Shown here in pieces: positions 1-6,841 of a stretch of DNA of 12,612 nucleotides. The translations under genes and the position numbers were made by a program. This DNA is from Solobacterium sp. UBA1789 (GTDB taxonomy: Bacteria; Bacillota_I; Bacilli_A; Erysipelotrichales; Erysipelotrichaceae): positions 1,946-14,557 of the forward strand of contig DCGB01000039.1 in the NCBI GenBank assembly GCA_002314515.1, read 5' to 3'. The notes below the pieces were generated by a model. The model worked only from the letters and a program-made list of their open reading frames with translations. It was not told the DNA's origin and made no database searches. Each line of letters begins with the position of its first letter. Within the stretch, counting starts at the first letter, position 1.

Positions 1-19
1 GCTTAATCTGTTCTGCCAT
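1..19 (-). CDS. Start of a gene cut by the left edge (possible Asp23/YloU-family protein)
   Basis: On the minus strand an ATG at 19-17 opens a frame reading M-A-E-Q-I-K before the window ends. Too little is visible to recognise a domain. The only support for identity is context: in Bacillus-type genomes the gene on the far side of rpmB, pointing the same way as the priA-prkC-rpe operon, is yloU, which encodes an Asp23/Gls24-family protein. The orientation here matches. No Shine-Dalgarno sequence precedes the ATG; a TATATT box lies six bases upstream (26-31). It could equally be a chance ATG in AT-rich spacer. Confidence 0.33.
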
Positions 20-80
20 AACATTAATATATTATCATAATAAAGATATAAATGGATGATAGACAAGATAATTTTTATGC

Positions 81-109
81 TTGAAAGTACTTATGATGTA
101 TGCTATTAT
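81..109 (+). promoter_or_regulatory. Promoter of rpmB (sigma-A type)
   Basis: TTGAAA at 81-86 and TATTAT at 104-109 are separated by exactly 17 bases, and the -10 is preceded by TGC (101-103), an extended -10 element. Transcription should start near 116, giving a leader of about 28 bases that carries the strong ribosome binding site AAAGGGGG at 128-135, eight bases before the ATG. The leader is too short for a riboswitch or a ribosomal-protein autoregulatory structure. Confidence 0.8.
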
Positions 110-143
110 GATTAAGCAAGATTTGTGAAAGGGGGCTATACGT

Positions 144-338
144 ATGTCAAGAGTTTGCGAAATTACTGGTAAAAAACCACTTTCAGGTAACAATCGTTCT
201 CATTCATTAAAGGCTACTCGTCGTAAATGGAACGTCAATCTTCAGAAAGTAACTGTTATGGTTGATGGTAAGCCAAAGACAATTCGTGTTTCAACACGTG
301 CATTGAGAACTTTAAAGAAAGCTAAAGTTGCTGCTTAA
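144..338 (+). CDS. rpmB: 50S ribosomal protein L28 (bL28)
   Basis: This 64-residue protein is a component of the large ribosomal subunit. The N-terminal signature C5-x-x-T-G-K-K-P-x-S-G-N-N-R-S-H, the R-K-W-x-x-N-L-Q-K-V segment and the V-D-G-K-P-K stretch are typical of bL28. The length is normal. Only one cysteine is present (C5), so this is the form without the four-cysteine zinc site. The start is fixed by the AAAGGGGG site eight bases upstream. The gene is monocistronic, with its own promoter and terminator, and points against all other complete genes in the window, as rpmB does beside the prkC-rpe cluster in Bacillus. Translation is expected to be high. Confidence 0.97.
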   Translation: MSRVCEITGKKPLSGNNRSHSLKATRRKWNVNLQKVTVMVDGKPKTIRVSTRALRTLKKAKVAA

Positions 339-367
339 AAAAATGTTCCCCTTCGGAACTTTTTTTA
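337..367 (+). terminator. Rho-independent terminator of rpmB
   Basis: The stem GTTCC (345-349) / GGAAC (355-359) has the five-base loop CCTTC and is followed by seven Ts (360-366). An A-run at 337-343 can pair with the T-run after one mismatch and lengthen the stem. It begins right at the rpmB stop codon. Confidence 0.85.
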
Positions 368-383
368 TACATAAAATAAATAT

Positions 384-418
384 AAAAAAGGAAGCGACAT
401 CATAAATCGCTTCCTTTT
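384..418 (-). terminator. Rho-independent terminator of hppA
   Basis: A perfect 12-bp inverted repeat, AAAAGGAAGCGA (386-397) and its complement at 407-418, flanks a nine-base loop. Read on the minus strand it ends in a U-run at 389-384, just after the hppA stop at 423. The plus-strand side also ends in four Ts, so it may weakly stop transcription coming from rpmB. The two convergent genes thus each have a separate terminator in an 84-base gap. Confidence 0.88.
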
Positions 419-422
419 AATA

Positions 423-2597
423 TTACTTGTTTAATGCTTTAGCAATAATTGACCAGAGGTTGTATTTAGAGAAGATTGAAACAGCAACCAGAGAAACATT
501 AGCCATAATCTTAATGAAGATATCAAGACATGGACCAACTGTATCCTTAAGTGGATCACCAACTGTATCACCAACAACACCAGCCTTATGAGCTTCAGAG
601 CCCTTACCGTGACCTTCGATAGCACCAGTTTCAATATATTTCTTACCATTATCCCAGGCACCACCAGCATTACCAGTGAAAATAGCCAGCATAATAGAAG
701 CTAAAGTTGAACCAACAAGAACACCACCGACAAATTCAGGACCAAAGACGAAACCGCAGAATACAGGAACAACAACTGCTAAAACAGAAGGAACCTTCAT
801 CTCGGCGATAGCACCCTTAGAAGAAATTTCGATACAAGTATAGTAATCAGGTCTCTGTGTACCATCTAAGATACCAGGGAAAGCCTTAAACTGACGACGA
901 ACTTCTTCAACCATCTTTCTGGCAGCCTTGGCAACAGCCTCGATTAAGATACCAGAGAAAATAAATGGTAAAGCAGCACCAACGATAGCACCAGCTAAAG
1001 TCATTGGATCAATGATATTTAAAATCAGGTCAGTCTGTGGATCATTATATGAATATAAGTAAGAAATCATTAATGATAAAGCAGCCAACGCACCAGAACC
1101 GATAGCAAAGCCCTTACCAATAGCAGCAGTTGTATTACCAACAGAGTCTAATTCATCAGTAATTTCACGAACTTCGTGATCTAATTCAGACATTTCAGCG
1201 ATACCACCAGCATTATCAGAAATAGGACCATAAGTATCAACAGAAACAGTAGCTGTAACAAATGACAGCATACCTAAAGCTGACATAGCAACACCATAGA
1301 AACCAGATACTGTATAAGCAATGATAATACCTAAACCCAGGATAACTGCAGGTAACATACAAGAACGCATACCTAAAGCTAAACCCTGAGTAATAGTTAA
1401 AGCTGGACCCTCAACAGAAGCCTTAGCAACTTCAACAGTTGGCTTATAATCAGCAGAAGTATAGTATTCAGCAAAGATACCAATTAAAATACCGGAAACG
1501 ATACCGATAGTAGTCCCGATAAATGGTGATAAGTAACCAAGCTTGAAATCAACCATTGAAAGATCTTCACCCTTCAGCATTAACATAGAAAGAACAAAGC
1601 CACAGACAACAGTCATACCAGCAGCAACATAAGTTGAACCATTTAATTCCTTATGTGGATTATCAGAAATCTTCTTCTTTAATAATAATGAAGCGATACC
1701 GATACAGCAGGCAATCAGACCACAACCAGCAAAAGCAACTGGATATAAGTATAATTTCTTTAATAATTCAACTGACATTAAACCAGTAGTAGCTTCACTA
1801 GTTGAATATAAGTGGAAAGCCAGAATAACAGCAGAAGATAAAGCACCAACATAAGACTCTAATAAGTCAGAACCTAAACCGGCAACATCACCTACGTTAT
1901 CACCAACGTTATCAGCAATAGTAGCTGGGTTACGTGGATCATCTTCTGGGATATTAGCTTCAGTCTTACCTACTAAGTCAGCACCCATATCAGCAGCCTT
2001 TGTATAAATACCACCACCAACACGGTTGAAAATAGCGATTACTGAACAACCTAAGGCATAACCAGAGAAAGTCATAGTAAATGGAATAAATGTAATACCT
2101 AACCAGTTAGTAAAATGTTCTAATTCATTTAACTGACCAAGAGCAATACCGAATACCAAGTAAACAATAACAACACCCAATAAAGCAAAGCCACCAACGC
2201 AAAGACCCATTACAGAGCCGCCCTGGAAAGCAACCTTTAAAGTTTCGCCTAAGTTCTTAGTAGTACGAGCCTTGTTGGAAACGCGGACATTTGCATAAGT
2301 AGCAATCTTCATACCGATATAACCGGCAGCAGCAGACATGCAGGCACCGATAACGAAACCAGCAGCAGTTGTCCAAGAAACCAGAATAGCTAATAAAACA
2401 GCAATTAGAGCACCAACTACAAGTAAGATACGATATTCGTAGTTAATAAATGCACTAGCACCCTCTCTAATGGCAGCCGCAATCTCCTGCATGCGCTCTG
2501 TACCCTCTTCCATCTTCTTAACAGAAGTGAAATTGAATGCAGCATATGCTAGAGCCATGACTGATCCAAATAGTGCAATAATCAGTAAAGCATTCAT
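423..2597 (-). CDS. hppA: K+-dependent membrane-bound pyrophosphatase, probably Na+-pumping
   Basis: This integral membrane ion pump hydrolyses cytoplasmic pyrophosphate to drive cation export. The protein has 724 residues, like Thermotoga-type enzymes, and about 16 hydrophobic spans. The pyrophosphate/Mg site is seen as A-D-M-G-A-D-L-V-G-K (202-211), D-x-x-x-N-x-x-D-N-V-G-D blocks at 220-237 and D-T-V-G-D-P-L-K-D (677-685). G-N-T-T-A-A-I-G-K (487-495) carries Ala and Gly at the two positions that are Lys and Thr in K+-independent enzymes. The D244-L-L-E247 gate spacing matches Na+-pumping members rather than plant H+-pumps; the ion is inferred. The frame opens 13 codons earlier, but GAAAGGGGA sits seven bases before the ATG at 2597-2595, which also gives a typical hydrophobic N-terminus, so that start is used. 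It is expressed alone from its own promoter. Confidence 0.95.
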   Translation of the reverse strand: MNALLIIALFGSVMALAYAAFNFTSVKKMEEGTERMQEIAAAIREGASAFINYEYRILLVVGALIAVLLAILVSWTTAAGFVIGACMSAAAGYIGMKIATYANVRVSNKARTTKNLGETLKVAFQGGSVMGLCVGGFALLGVVIVYLVFGIALGQLNELEHFTNWLGITFIPFTMTFSGYALGCSVIAIFNRVGGGIYTKAADMGADLVGKTEANIPEDDPRNPATIADNVGDNVGDVAGLGSDLLESYVGALSSAVILAFHLYSTSEATTGLMSVELLKKLYLYPVAFAGCGLIACCIGIASLLLKKKISDNPHKELNGSTYVAAGMTVVCGFVLSMLMLKGEDLSMVDFKLGYLSPFIGTTIGIVSGILIGIFAEYYTSADYKPTVEVAKASVEGPALTITQGLALGMRSCMLPAVILGLGIIIAYTVSGFYGVAMSALGMLSFVTATVSVDTYGPISDNAGGIAEMSELDHEVREITDELDSVGNTTAAIGKGFAIGSGALAALSLMISYLYSYNDPQTDLILNIIDPMTLAGAIVGAALPFIFSGILIEAVAKAARKMVEEVRRQFKAFPGILDGTQRPDYYTCIEISSKGAIAEMKVPSVLAVVVPVFCGFVFGPEFVGGVLVGSTLASIMLAIFTGNAGGAWDNGKKYIETGAIEGHGKGSEAHKAGVVGDTVGDPLKDTVGPCLDIFIKIMANVSLVAVSIFSKYNLWSIIAKALNK

Positions 2598-2641
2598 AAA
2601 AAAATCCCCTTTCAAAAGTACTTCATGAATATACAAAGAGT

Positions 2642-2647
2642 ATTATA
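2642..2647 (-). promoter_or_regulatory. -10 box of the hppA promoter
   Basis: A perfect TATAAT on the minus strand lies 44 bases before the hppA ATG. Transcription would begin near 2635, leaving a leader of about 38 bases that contains the GAAAGGGGA binding site. No good -35 is present at 17 bases (the hexamer there is roughly TAGATT); TTGTAG lies 20 bases away. The position, just after the rpe terminator, supports a separate hppA transcript. Confidence 0.55.
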
Positions 2648-2690
2648 TGAGAAAAAAATCATAAAATCTACAAAAAAATAATAAAAAAAT

Positions 2691-2715
2691 GAAAAAAGCG
2701 ATGTAATCGCTTTCA
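2691..2715 (-). terminator. Rho-independent terminator of the priA-rpe operon
   Basis: Inverted repeat AAAGCGAT (2695-2702) / ATCGCTTT (2706-2713) has a three-base loop. On the minus strand the stem is followed by six Us (2697-2692) and further T-rich sequence. It lies about 40 bases past the rpe stop and separates the operon from hppA. Confidence 0.82.
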
Positions 2716-2752
2716 TTTAATCATTAAATAATGTATATGCTCAATTAAATGA

Positions 2753-3403
2753 TTATTTCTTCATTGTTAATGATTTAATATTACTTTCAATATCTCCTTT
2801 AAAGACATATGAACCGGCAACAAGGATATCAGCGCCCGCAATTACAAGATCTCTGGCATTACGATCACTAACGCCACCATCTACCTCAATTAAATAATTA
2901 TAACGACGAGAACTTTTAAGATTACGGAAGTATTTTAATTTGTCATATGACTCTTCTTTAAAAGCCTGACCTCCAAAACCTGGCTGAACCGACATAACCA
3001 GTACCAGATCAACATAAGGAAGTAAAGCTTCTATTTCTTCCGGTTTTGTATCGGGATTAATAGAAATTCCAGCTTTCAAATATAATGAATGAATATGATC
3101 AATTACTTCAATACATTTATTAATATCATTGTAAGCTTCATAGTGAAAAGTAATGCCATCAGCACCAGCTTGGGCAAAGATATCAGAGAAATACAATGGA
3201 TCAGAAACCATCAGGTGAACATCCATAAATAATGACGAATTACGACGAATCTGCTTAAGAATATCTGGACCAAAAGATAAATTAGGAACAAAATGACCAT
3301 CCATAACATCAAAATGTAAATATTTGGCATTATTATTAACAGCTTGCAATTCCTCATTAAAATTATCAAAAGATAAAGCTAGAACTGATGGTGCAACAAA
3401 CAT
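2753..3403 (-). CDS. rpe: Ribulose-phosphate 3-epimerase
   Basis: A cytoplasmic TIM-barrel enzyme of the pentose phosphate pathway that interconverts ribulose 5-phosphate and xylulose 5-phosphate. The protein has 216 residues, normal for the family. The metal-binding and acid/base residues are in place: H30-F-D32 in the motif H-F-D-V-M-D-G-H-F-V-P-N, H63 in D-V-H-L-M-V, and D175 in E-V-D-G-G-V. The phosphate-binding G-F-G-G-Q (142-146) and late G-A-D-I-L-V-A-G-S segments are also present. It is the last gene of the operon, 11 bases after prkC. Its ribosome binding site AGGGAGG (3410-3416) overlaps the TAG stop of prkC and sits six bases before the ATG, a stronger site than those of the genes upstream, so rpe may be translated more strongly than its neighbours. 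rsgA, usually found between prkC and rpe in Firmicutes, is absent. Confidence 0.96.
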   Translation of the reverse strand: MFVAPSVLALSFDNFNEELQAVNNNAKYLHFDVMDGHFVPNLSFGPDILKQIRRNSSLFMDVHLMVSDPLYFSDIFAQAGADGITFHYEAYNDINKCIEVIDHIHSLYLKAGISINPDTKPEEIEALLPYVDLVLVMSVQPGFGGQAFKEESYDKLKYFRNLKSSRRYNYLIEVDGGVSDRNARDLVIAGADILVAGSYVFKGDIESNIKSLTMKK

Positions 3404-3409
3404 AATTAA

Positions 3410-3416
3410 CCTCCCT
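3410..3416 (-). promoter_or_regulatory. Ribosome binding site of rpe overlapping the prkC stop
   Basis: AGGGAGG on the minus strand lies six bases before the rpe ATG, and its first two bases are the last two of the prkC TAG stop (3415-3417). A ribosome terminating on prkC would cover this site, suggesting coupled or re-initiating translation. Confidence 0.75.
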
Positions 3417-5082
3417 AATAATAATAAATAGTGATCTTGGATTCTTCATCAACCGACTTAAACAGCATACCCTCTTCTGGAGAAATTCTGATAACCTGAC
3501 CAGACTGATATCTTGATTTTTCTTCTTCTGTCAGGTCTTCTTCCTTTAATATTTCTCTTGCCACTGTAAATCCGGCTTTCTCCAGTTCTTCGGCAACCTC
3601 ACCGACATTACGACCCTTGGTGCCAAATGGAATAATTATAGACAGATATTCAGAATATTCAAAATTAATTGTATTGGAAATATTAGGATTATATTTATCA
3701 CCGGCAACAAAACCGTTTTGAGTAATAATTGTTCCTGACGGTTCATCCGATTCAATCGCAACAGCCTCAACAATGAAATTCATTTCCTTTAATAAGGCAG
3801 TAACCTCATCAATATTCCTGCCGATATAATTATCAATCTTCTGATACTTGCCATCAGAGACAACTACAGTTACTTTAGTTCCTCTTTCAACCTTGGTATC
3901 AGCTTCTGGACTAAAGGAAATTATCAGACCGGCTTCGATATCATCAGTCATTACTCTTTTAATCGAAGCTAAATCCAAAGACAAGTAATTTTCATCCAAT
4001 AAGTCAGAAGCCTCAACAACCGAAAGATTGGAAATATCTGGTACTTTGGAATATTTGGAATTATTACCTATAAAACCACAGATAAATAAAATAATCAAAA
4101 CACAGGCTAAAGATAAAATGCCTATTAAAGATAAGGTTAGAGTCGCAATCAGCCTTTTCTTTTTATTTGCTTCTTCTTTATTCTTATTATTCACAACTTC
4201 CTTTTTTTCTTCTTCGCTTTTTTTATTAACTGGTGAAGATAAGACATATTTTTTATCATTTAAATGTTCTTCTTTTAAACAGTCATTTAAATCGCGTAAC
4301 AGTAAAGCAGCATTTGGATATCTTTCATCCAGATTACGGGCTGTAGCCTTAATAATAATATTTTCTACTGATTGAGGAATACTATTATCTAATTCTCTAA
4401 TGGAAGGAACATCATTTCGAACATGTAATACTGCAATCTGGACAGCTGTATCACCTTCATATGGAACTTTGCCTGTTATCAGTTCATAAAAAACGATACC
4501 CAATGAATAAATATCTGACTGCATTGTAGCCTGCTCACCCTGCGATAATTCAGGTGCAAGATAATGAACTGAACCTACTACAGAATTTTCTGAAGTAATA
4601 TTAGAAATACCCTTAGCCAAAGCGATACCAAAATCAGCTATTTTAACAGTGCCATCATCTTTAATCATGATATTCTGTGACTTAATATCACGATGGATTA
4701 TGCCATTTTTATGAGCTTCCATTAAAGCAGAAGAAAGCTGCTTCATAATCCAGACAGACTCTTTAAAAGGAATAGGACCCCTTCTTCTTAAAAGATCCTT
4801 TAATGTCACACCACGAATATATTCCATGACAATATAATGTTTATCACCATCCTGACCAACATCATAAATATCAACAATATTAGGATGTGACAGTTTGGTT
4901 GCAGCATTGGCTTCTCTGGCAAAACGTTCAATCGCAACGGAATCTTCTGCTAATTCATTACGTAAAACCTTAACTGCAACTTCTCTATTTAAAATACTAT
5001 CAAGGGCCAAATAAACATCAGCCATACCACCCTTACCAATAAGTTTTATAATCTGATAACGATTTCCAATCATTTGTGACAT
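3415..5082 (-). CDS. prkC: PASTA-domain Ser/Thr protein kinase (PrkC/StkP family)
   Basis: A membrane-anchored Ser/Thr kinase that senses cell-wall fragments outside and phosphorylates proteins inside. The kinase domain (about 8-270) has the glycine loop G16-K-G-G-M-A, K38 in V-A-V-K, the catalytic H130-R-D-I-K-x-x-N137, D150-F-G and A176-P-E. A Lys/Glu-rich juxtamembrane linker (about 286-310) precedes one membrane span (about 311-338). Outside lie three PASTA-like repeats, about 345-411, 412-477 and 478-555. The first is canonical; the second and third are diverged, and the third contains an acidic insert near 513-525. The total of 555 residues is a little short for the family. It starts one base after the phosphatase stop, with no clear Shine-Dalgarno, so it is probably translationally coupled. 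Met4 (M-I-G-N-R-Y-Q) is an alternative start. Confidence 0.95.
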   Translation of the reverse strand: MSQMIGNRYQIIKLIGKGGMADVYLALDSILNREVAVKVLRNELAEDSVAIERFAREANAATKLSHPNIVDIYDVGQDGDKHYIVMEYIRGVTLKDLLRRRGPIPFKESVWIMKQLSSALMEAHKNGIIHRDIKSQNIMIKDDGTVKIADFGIALAKGISNITSENSVVGSVHYLAPELSQGEQATMQSDIYSLGIVFYELITGKVPYEGDTAVQIAVLHVRNDVPSIRELDNSIPQSVENIIIKATARNLDERYPNAALLLRDLNDCLKEEHLNDKKYVLSSPVNKKSEEEKKEVVNNKNKEEANKKKRLIATLTLSLIGILSLACVLIILFICGFIGNNSKYSKVPDISNLSVVEASDLLDENYLSLDLASIKRVMTDDIEAGLIISFSPEADTKVERGTKVTVVVSDGKYQKIDNYIGRNIDEVTALLKEMNFIVEAVAIESDEPSGTIITQNGFVAGDKYNPNISNTINFEYSEYLSIIIPFGTKGRNVGEVAEELEKAGFTVAREILKEEDLTEEEKSRYQSGQVIRISPEEGMLFKSVDEESKITIYYY

Positions 5083-5083
5083 T

Positions 5084-5809
5084 TTAACACTTTATGACAA
5101 TAAGGCTAATATTGTCATATCCCCCTTTCAACAAAGCCAATTCCAGTAATTTATTTGCCTTATTTTGACAATCATATTCGTTATTATTCATAATATCCAG
5201 TAATTCATCATCACTTAAACCGCCATACAAGCCATCAGAACAAACTAAATATTGTTCCATTTTTCTAACCTTATGAATATCAAAATCGGTATAATCATAT
5301 ACTCCCAAGGCTCTGATTAAATAATGTTTCTTTGGATGATTCAATGATTCTTCATAAGATAATTCGCCATTACGAATCAATTGATTGACATAAGTATCAT
5401 CAATAGTCAAAGAAAATATCTTATTATCCAAAAAACCATAAACACGGGAATCACCAATATTAATACTTAAATTACCTGTTTGAGAAACAAAGATTCCGGT
5501 AATAGTAGTACCCATTCCATTGTATTCATCCTTATCCTGAGATAAATCAAAAACATATTCATTGCAACGCTGCAGATGATAAGACAGGAAAGATTTAGCA
5601 TCTTCAATATCATTAAATGGACCAGATTTCTTAAAAATTCTTTCAAAATAGTTAACAGCCTCTCTGGAAGCAACTTCACCATAAGGAGCACCGCCAATAC
5701 CATCACAGACCAACGCCAAAAAATCACCATAATTATTGGCAATAGTCAAATATGCATCCTGGTTTTTCTGGCGGTAAAGCCCAATATCCGTTAAACTATA
5801 ATGCTCCAT
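5084..5809 (-). CDS. prpC: PP2C-type Ser/Thr protein phosphatase (PrpC/Stp)
   Basis: A cytoplasmic metal-dependent phosphatase that reverses phosphorylation by the kinase encoded next to it. At 241 residues it is the usual minimal bacterial size. The PP2C motifs appear in order: T-D-x-G-x-x-R-x-x-N-Q-D18, V-C-D36-G37-I-G-G, G-M-G-T-T (98-102), N-I-G-D120-S-R, C-S-D192-G-L and D232-N-I-S. These supply the Asp residues that bind the Mn/Mg centre. Two usual positions differ: Gln in the more common N-E-D, and D-D-T-Y (137-140) where D-D-H-S is typical. Both lie outside the metal set. The start overlaps the last 14 bases of rlmN (5796-5809), and AAGG lies directly against the ATG, too close for a good ribosome binding site, so coupling to rlmN is likely. 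Confidence 0.94.
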   Translation of the reverse strand: MEHYSLTDIGLYRQKNQDAYLTIANNYGDFLALVCDGIGGAPYGEVASREAVNYFERIFKKSGPFNDIEDAKSFLSYHLQRCNEYVFDLSQDKDEYNGMGTTITGIFVSQTGNLSINIGDSRVYGFLDNKIFSLTIDDTYVNQLIRNGELSYEESLNHPKKHYLIRALGVYDYTDFDIHKVRKMEQYLVCSDGLYGGLSDDELLDIMNNNEYDCQNKANKLLELALLKGGYDNISLIVIKC

Positions 5810-6839
5810 CCTTCATTCTCTTTGCTCTTAACTGACCACAGGCAGCATCGATATCAACACCTCTTTTTTGTCTTAAAGTTACGGCAACATTACGTTTTTT
5901 AAGCAAATCATAGAAACGTAATGCATTTTCTTCCGAAGAAGTATGATAATTATTCTCATCAACCTCATTATAAGGTATCAGATTAATATAGGCATTTAAT
6001 CCTCTAAGCAGATTTGCAATATCATCCGCATCCTTGGCTCTATCATTTATACCAGCCAGTAATAGATATTCAAAAGTAATACGACGATTATTCTTGCTGG
6101 CATAATATCTGATAGCAGTAAATAATCCATCAAGATTGTAAGCTCTATTAACAGGCATTAAACGACTTCTCAATTCATCAGAAGCCGCATGTAAAGAAAT
6201 TGCCAGATTATATTGTAAATCTTCACCCGCAAAACGTTTTATCATCGGCACCAGACCACATGTTGAAATAGAAATATGACGGGCTCCAATCTCCAATCCA
6301 TATGGACTATTAATGATACTTAAGGCCTTCATGACATTATCGTAGTTATCAAAAGGCTCACCTGTACCCATTAAAACAAGATTACCCAAACGTAAACCCT
6401 CAAGATCAAGTTCCTTCTGAATCTTTAAAACCTGTAAAACAATCTCAGAAACCTTTAAATCTCTTTGTTTCTTCAAAAGACCACTGGCCCAAAAGGTACA
6501 ACCCATATTACAGCCAACCTGAGTTGAAATACAGGCTGAATAGCCATAATCAAATACCATTAAAACACTTTCAATTAAAGCGCCATCGCTCAATTCAAAA
6601 AGATATTTACGGGTACCATCACCAGAAACCTGCTTATCTTTTAAGATAAAATCATCAATAGTGAAATCATTTTCCAGATCAGAAATCAAAGATTTTGAAA
6701 TATCACTCATTTCAGAAAATGAGTCAATACGCTTTTCGTACAGCCACTTAAATATCTGTTTAGCACGAAAAGGCTTAAGCCCCTTGTTAAGCAGATAATT
6801 TTCCAGATCAGTCAAACTTAAAGAATAAATGGAATCCAT
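5796..6839 (-). CDS. rlmN: Dual-specificity rRNA/tRNA C2-adenine methyltransferase RlmN, with altered radical-SAM motif
   Basis: RlmN methylates C2 of A2503 in 23S rRNA and A37 of some tRNAs, using a [4Fe-4S] cluster and S-adenosylmethionine. The protein has 347 residues, normal length, and high overall match: E90, G158-T-G-E-P162, S215-L-H-A, N291, and the C-terminal catalytic C334 in A-A-C-G-Q-L (equivalent to E. coli C355). C103 is also present. The cluster motif reads C110-N-M-G-C114-T-F-W117: Trp, codon TGG at 6491-6489, replaces the third cysteine of CX3CX2C. No nearby cysteine can stand in. As written, the enzyme should bind its cluster poorly and be inactive, although the rest of the frame is intact. 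The gene starts two bases after rsmB; an AAGG lies too far upstream to be convincing. Confidence 0.92.
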   Translation of the reverse strand: MDSIYSLSLTDLENYLLNKGLKPFRAKQIFKWLYEKRIDSFSEMSDISKSLISDLENDFTIDDFILKDKQVSGDGTRKYLFELSDGALIESVLMVFDYGYSACISTQVGCNMGCTFWASGLLKKQRDLKVSEIVLQVLKIQKELDLEGLRLGNLVLMGTGEPFDNYDNVMKALSIINSPYGLEIGARHISISTCGLVPMIKRFAGEDLQYNLAISLHAASDELRSRLMPVNRAYNLDGLFTAIRYYASKNNRRITFEYLLLAGINDRAKDADDIANLLRGLNAYINLIPYNEVDENNYHTSSEENALRFYDLLKKRNVAVTLRQKRGVDIDAACGQLRAKRMKDGAL

Positions 6840-6841
6840 GT

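Noticed and set aside
431..670. Second minus-strand frame inside hppA, and similar shadow frames at 5467-5742 (minus) and 5576-5794 (plus) in the phosphatase gene
   Set aside because: Each lies wholly inside a confident gene in another frame and has no start signals or family resemblance.
2598..2636. A 13-residue N-terminal extension of the membrane pyrophosphatase
   Set aside because: The strong GAAAGGGGA binding site lies inside this stretch, seven bases before the later ATG, and the extension is hydrophilic and unlike the family N-terminus.
2719..2755. Inverted repeat TAATCATT / AATGATTA overlapping the rpe stop codon
   Set aside because: The stem is eight AT-rich pairs with a 21-base loop, so it is weak. 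The better hairpin with a U-run at 2691-2715 explains termination.
4178..4240. Purine/pyrimidine-biased stretch in prkC that resembles a simple repeat
   Set aside because: It encodes the Lys/Glu-rich juxtamembrane linker usual in PASTA kinases; there is no exact repeat unit.
4028..4375. Plus-strand open frame of about 115 codons opposite prkC
   Set aside because: It mirrors the Lys/Glu-rich linker and membrane span of prkC, has a low-complexity Phe/Ser/Leu product and no binding site or promoter.
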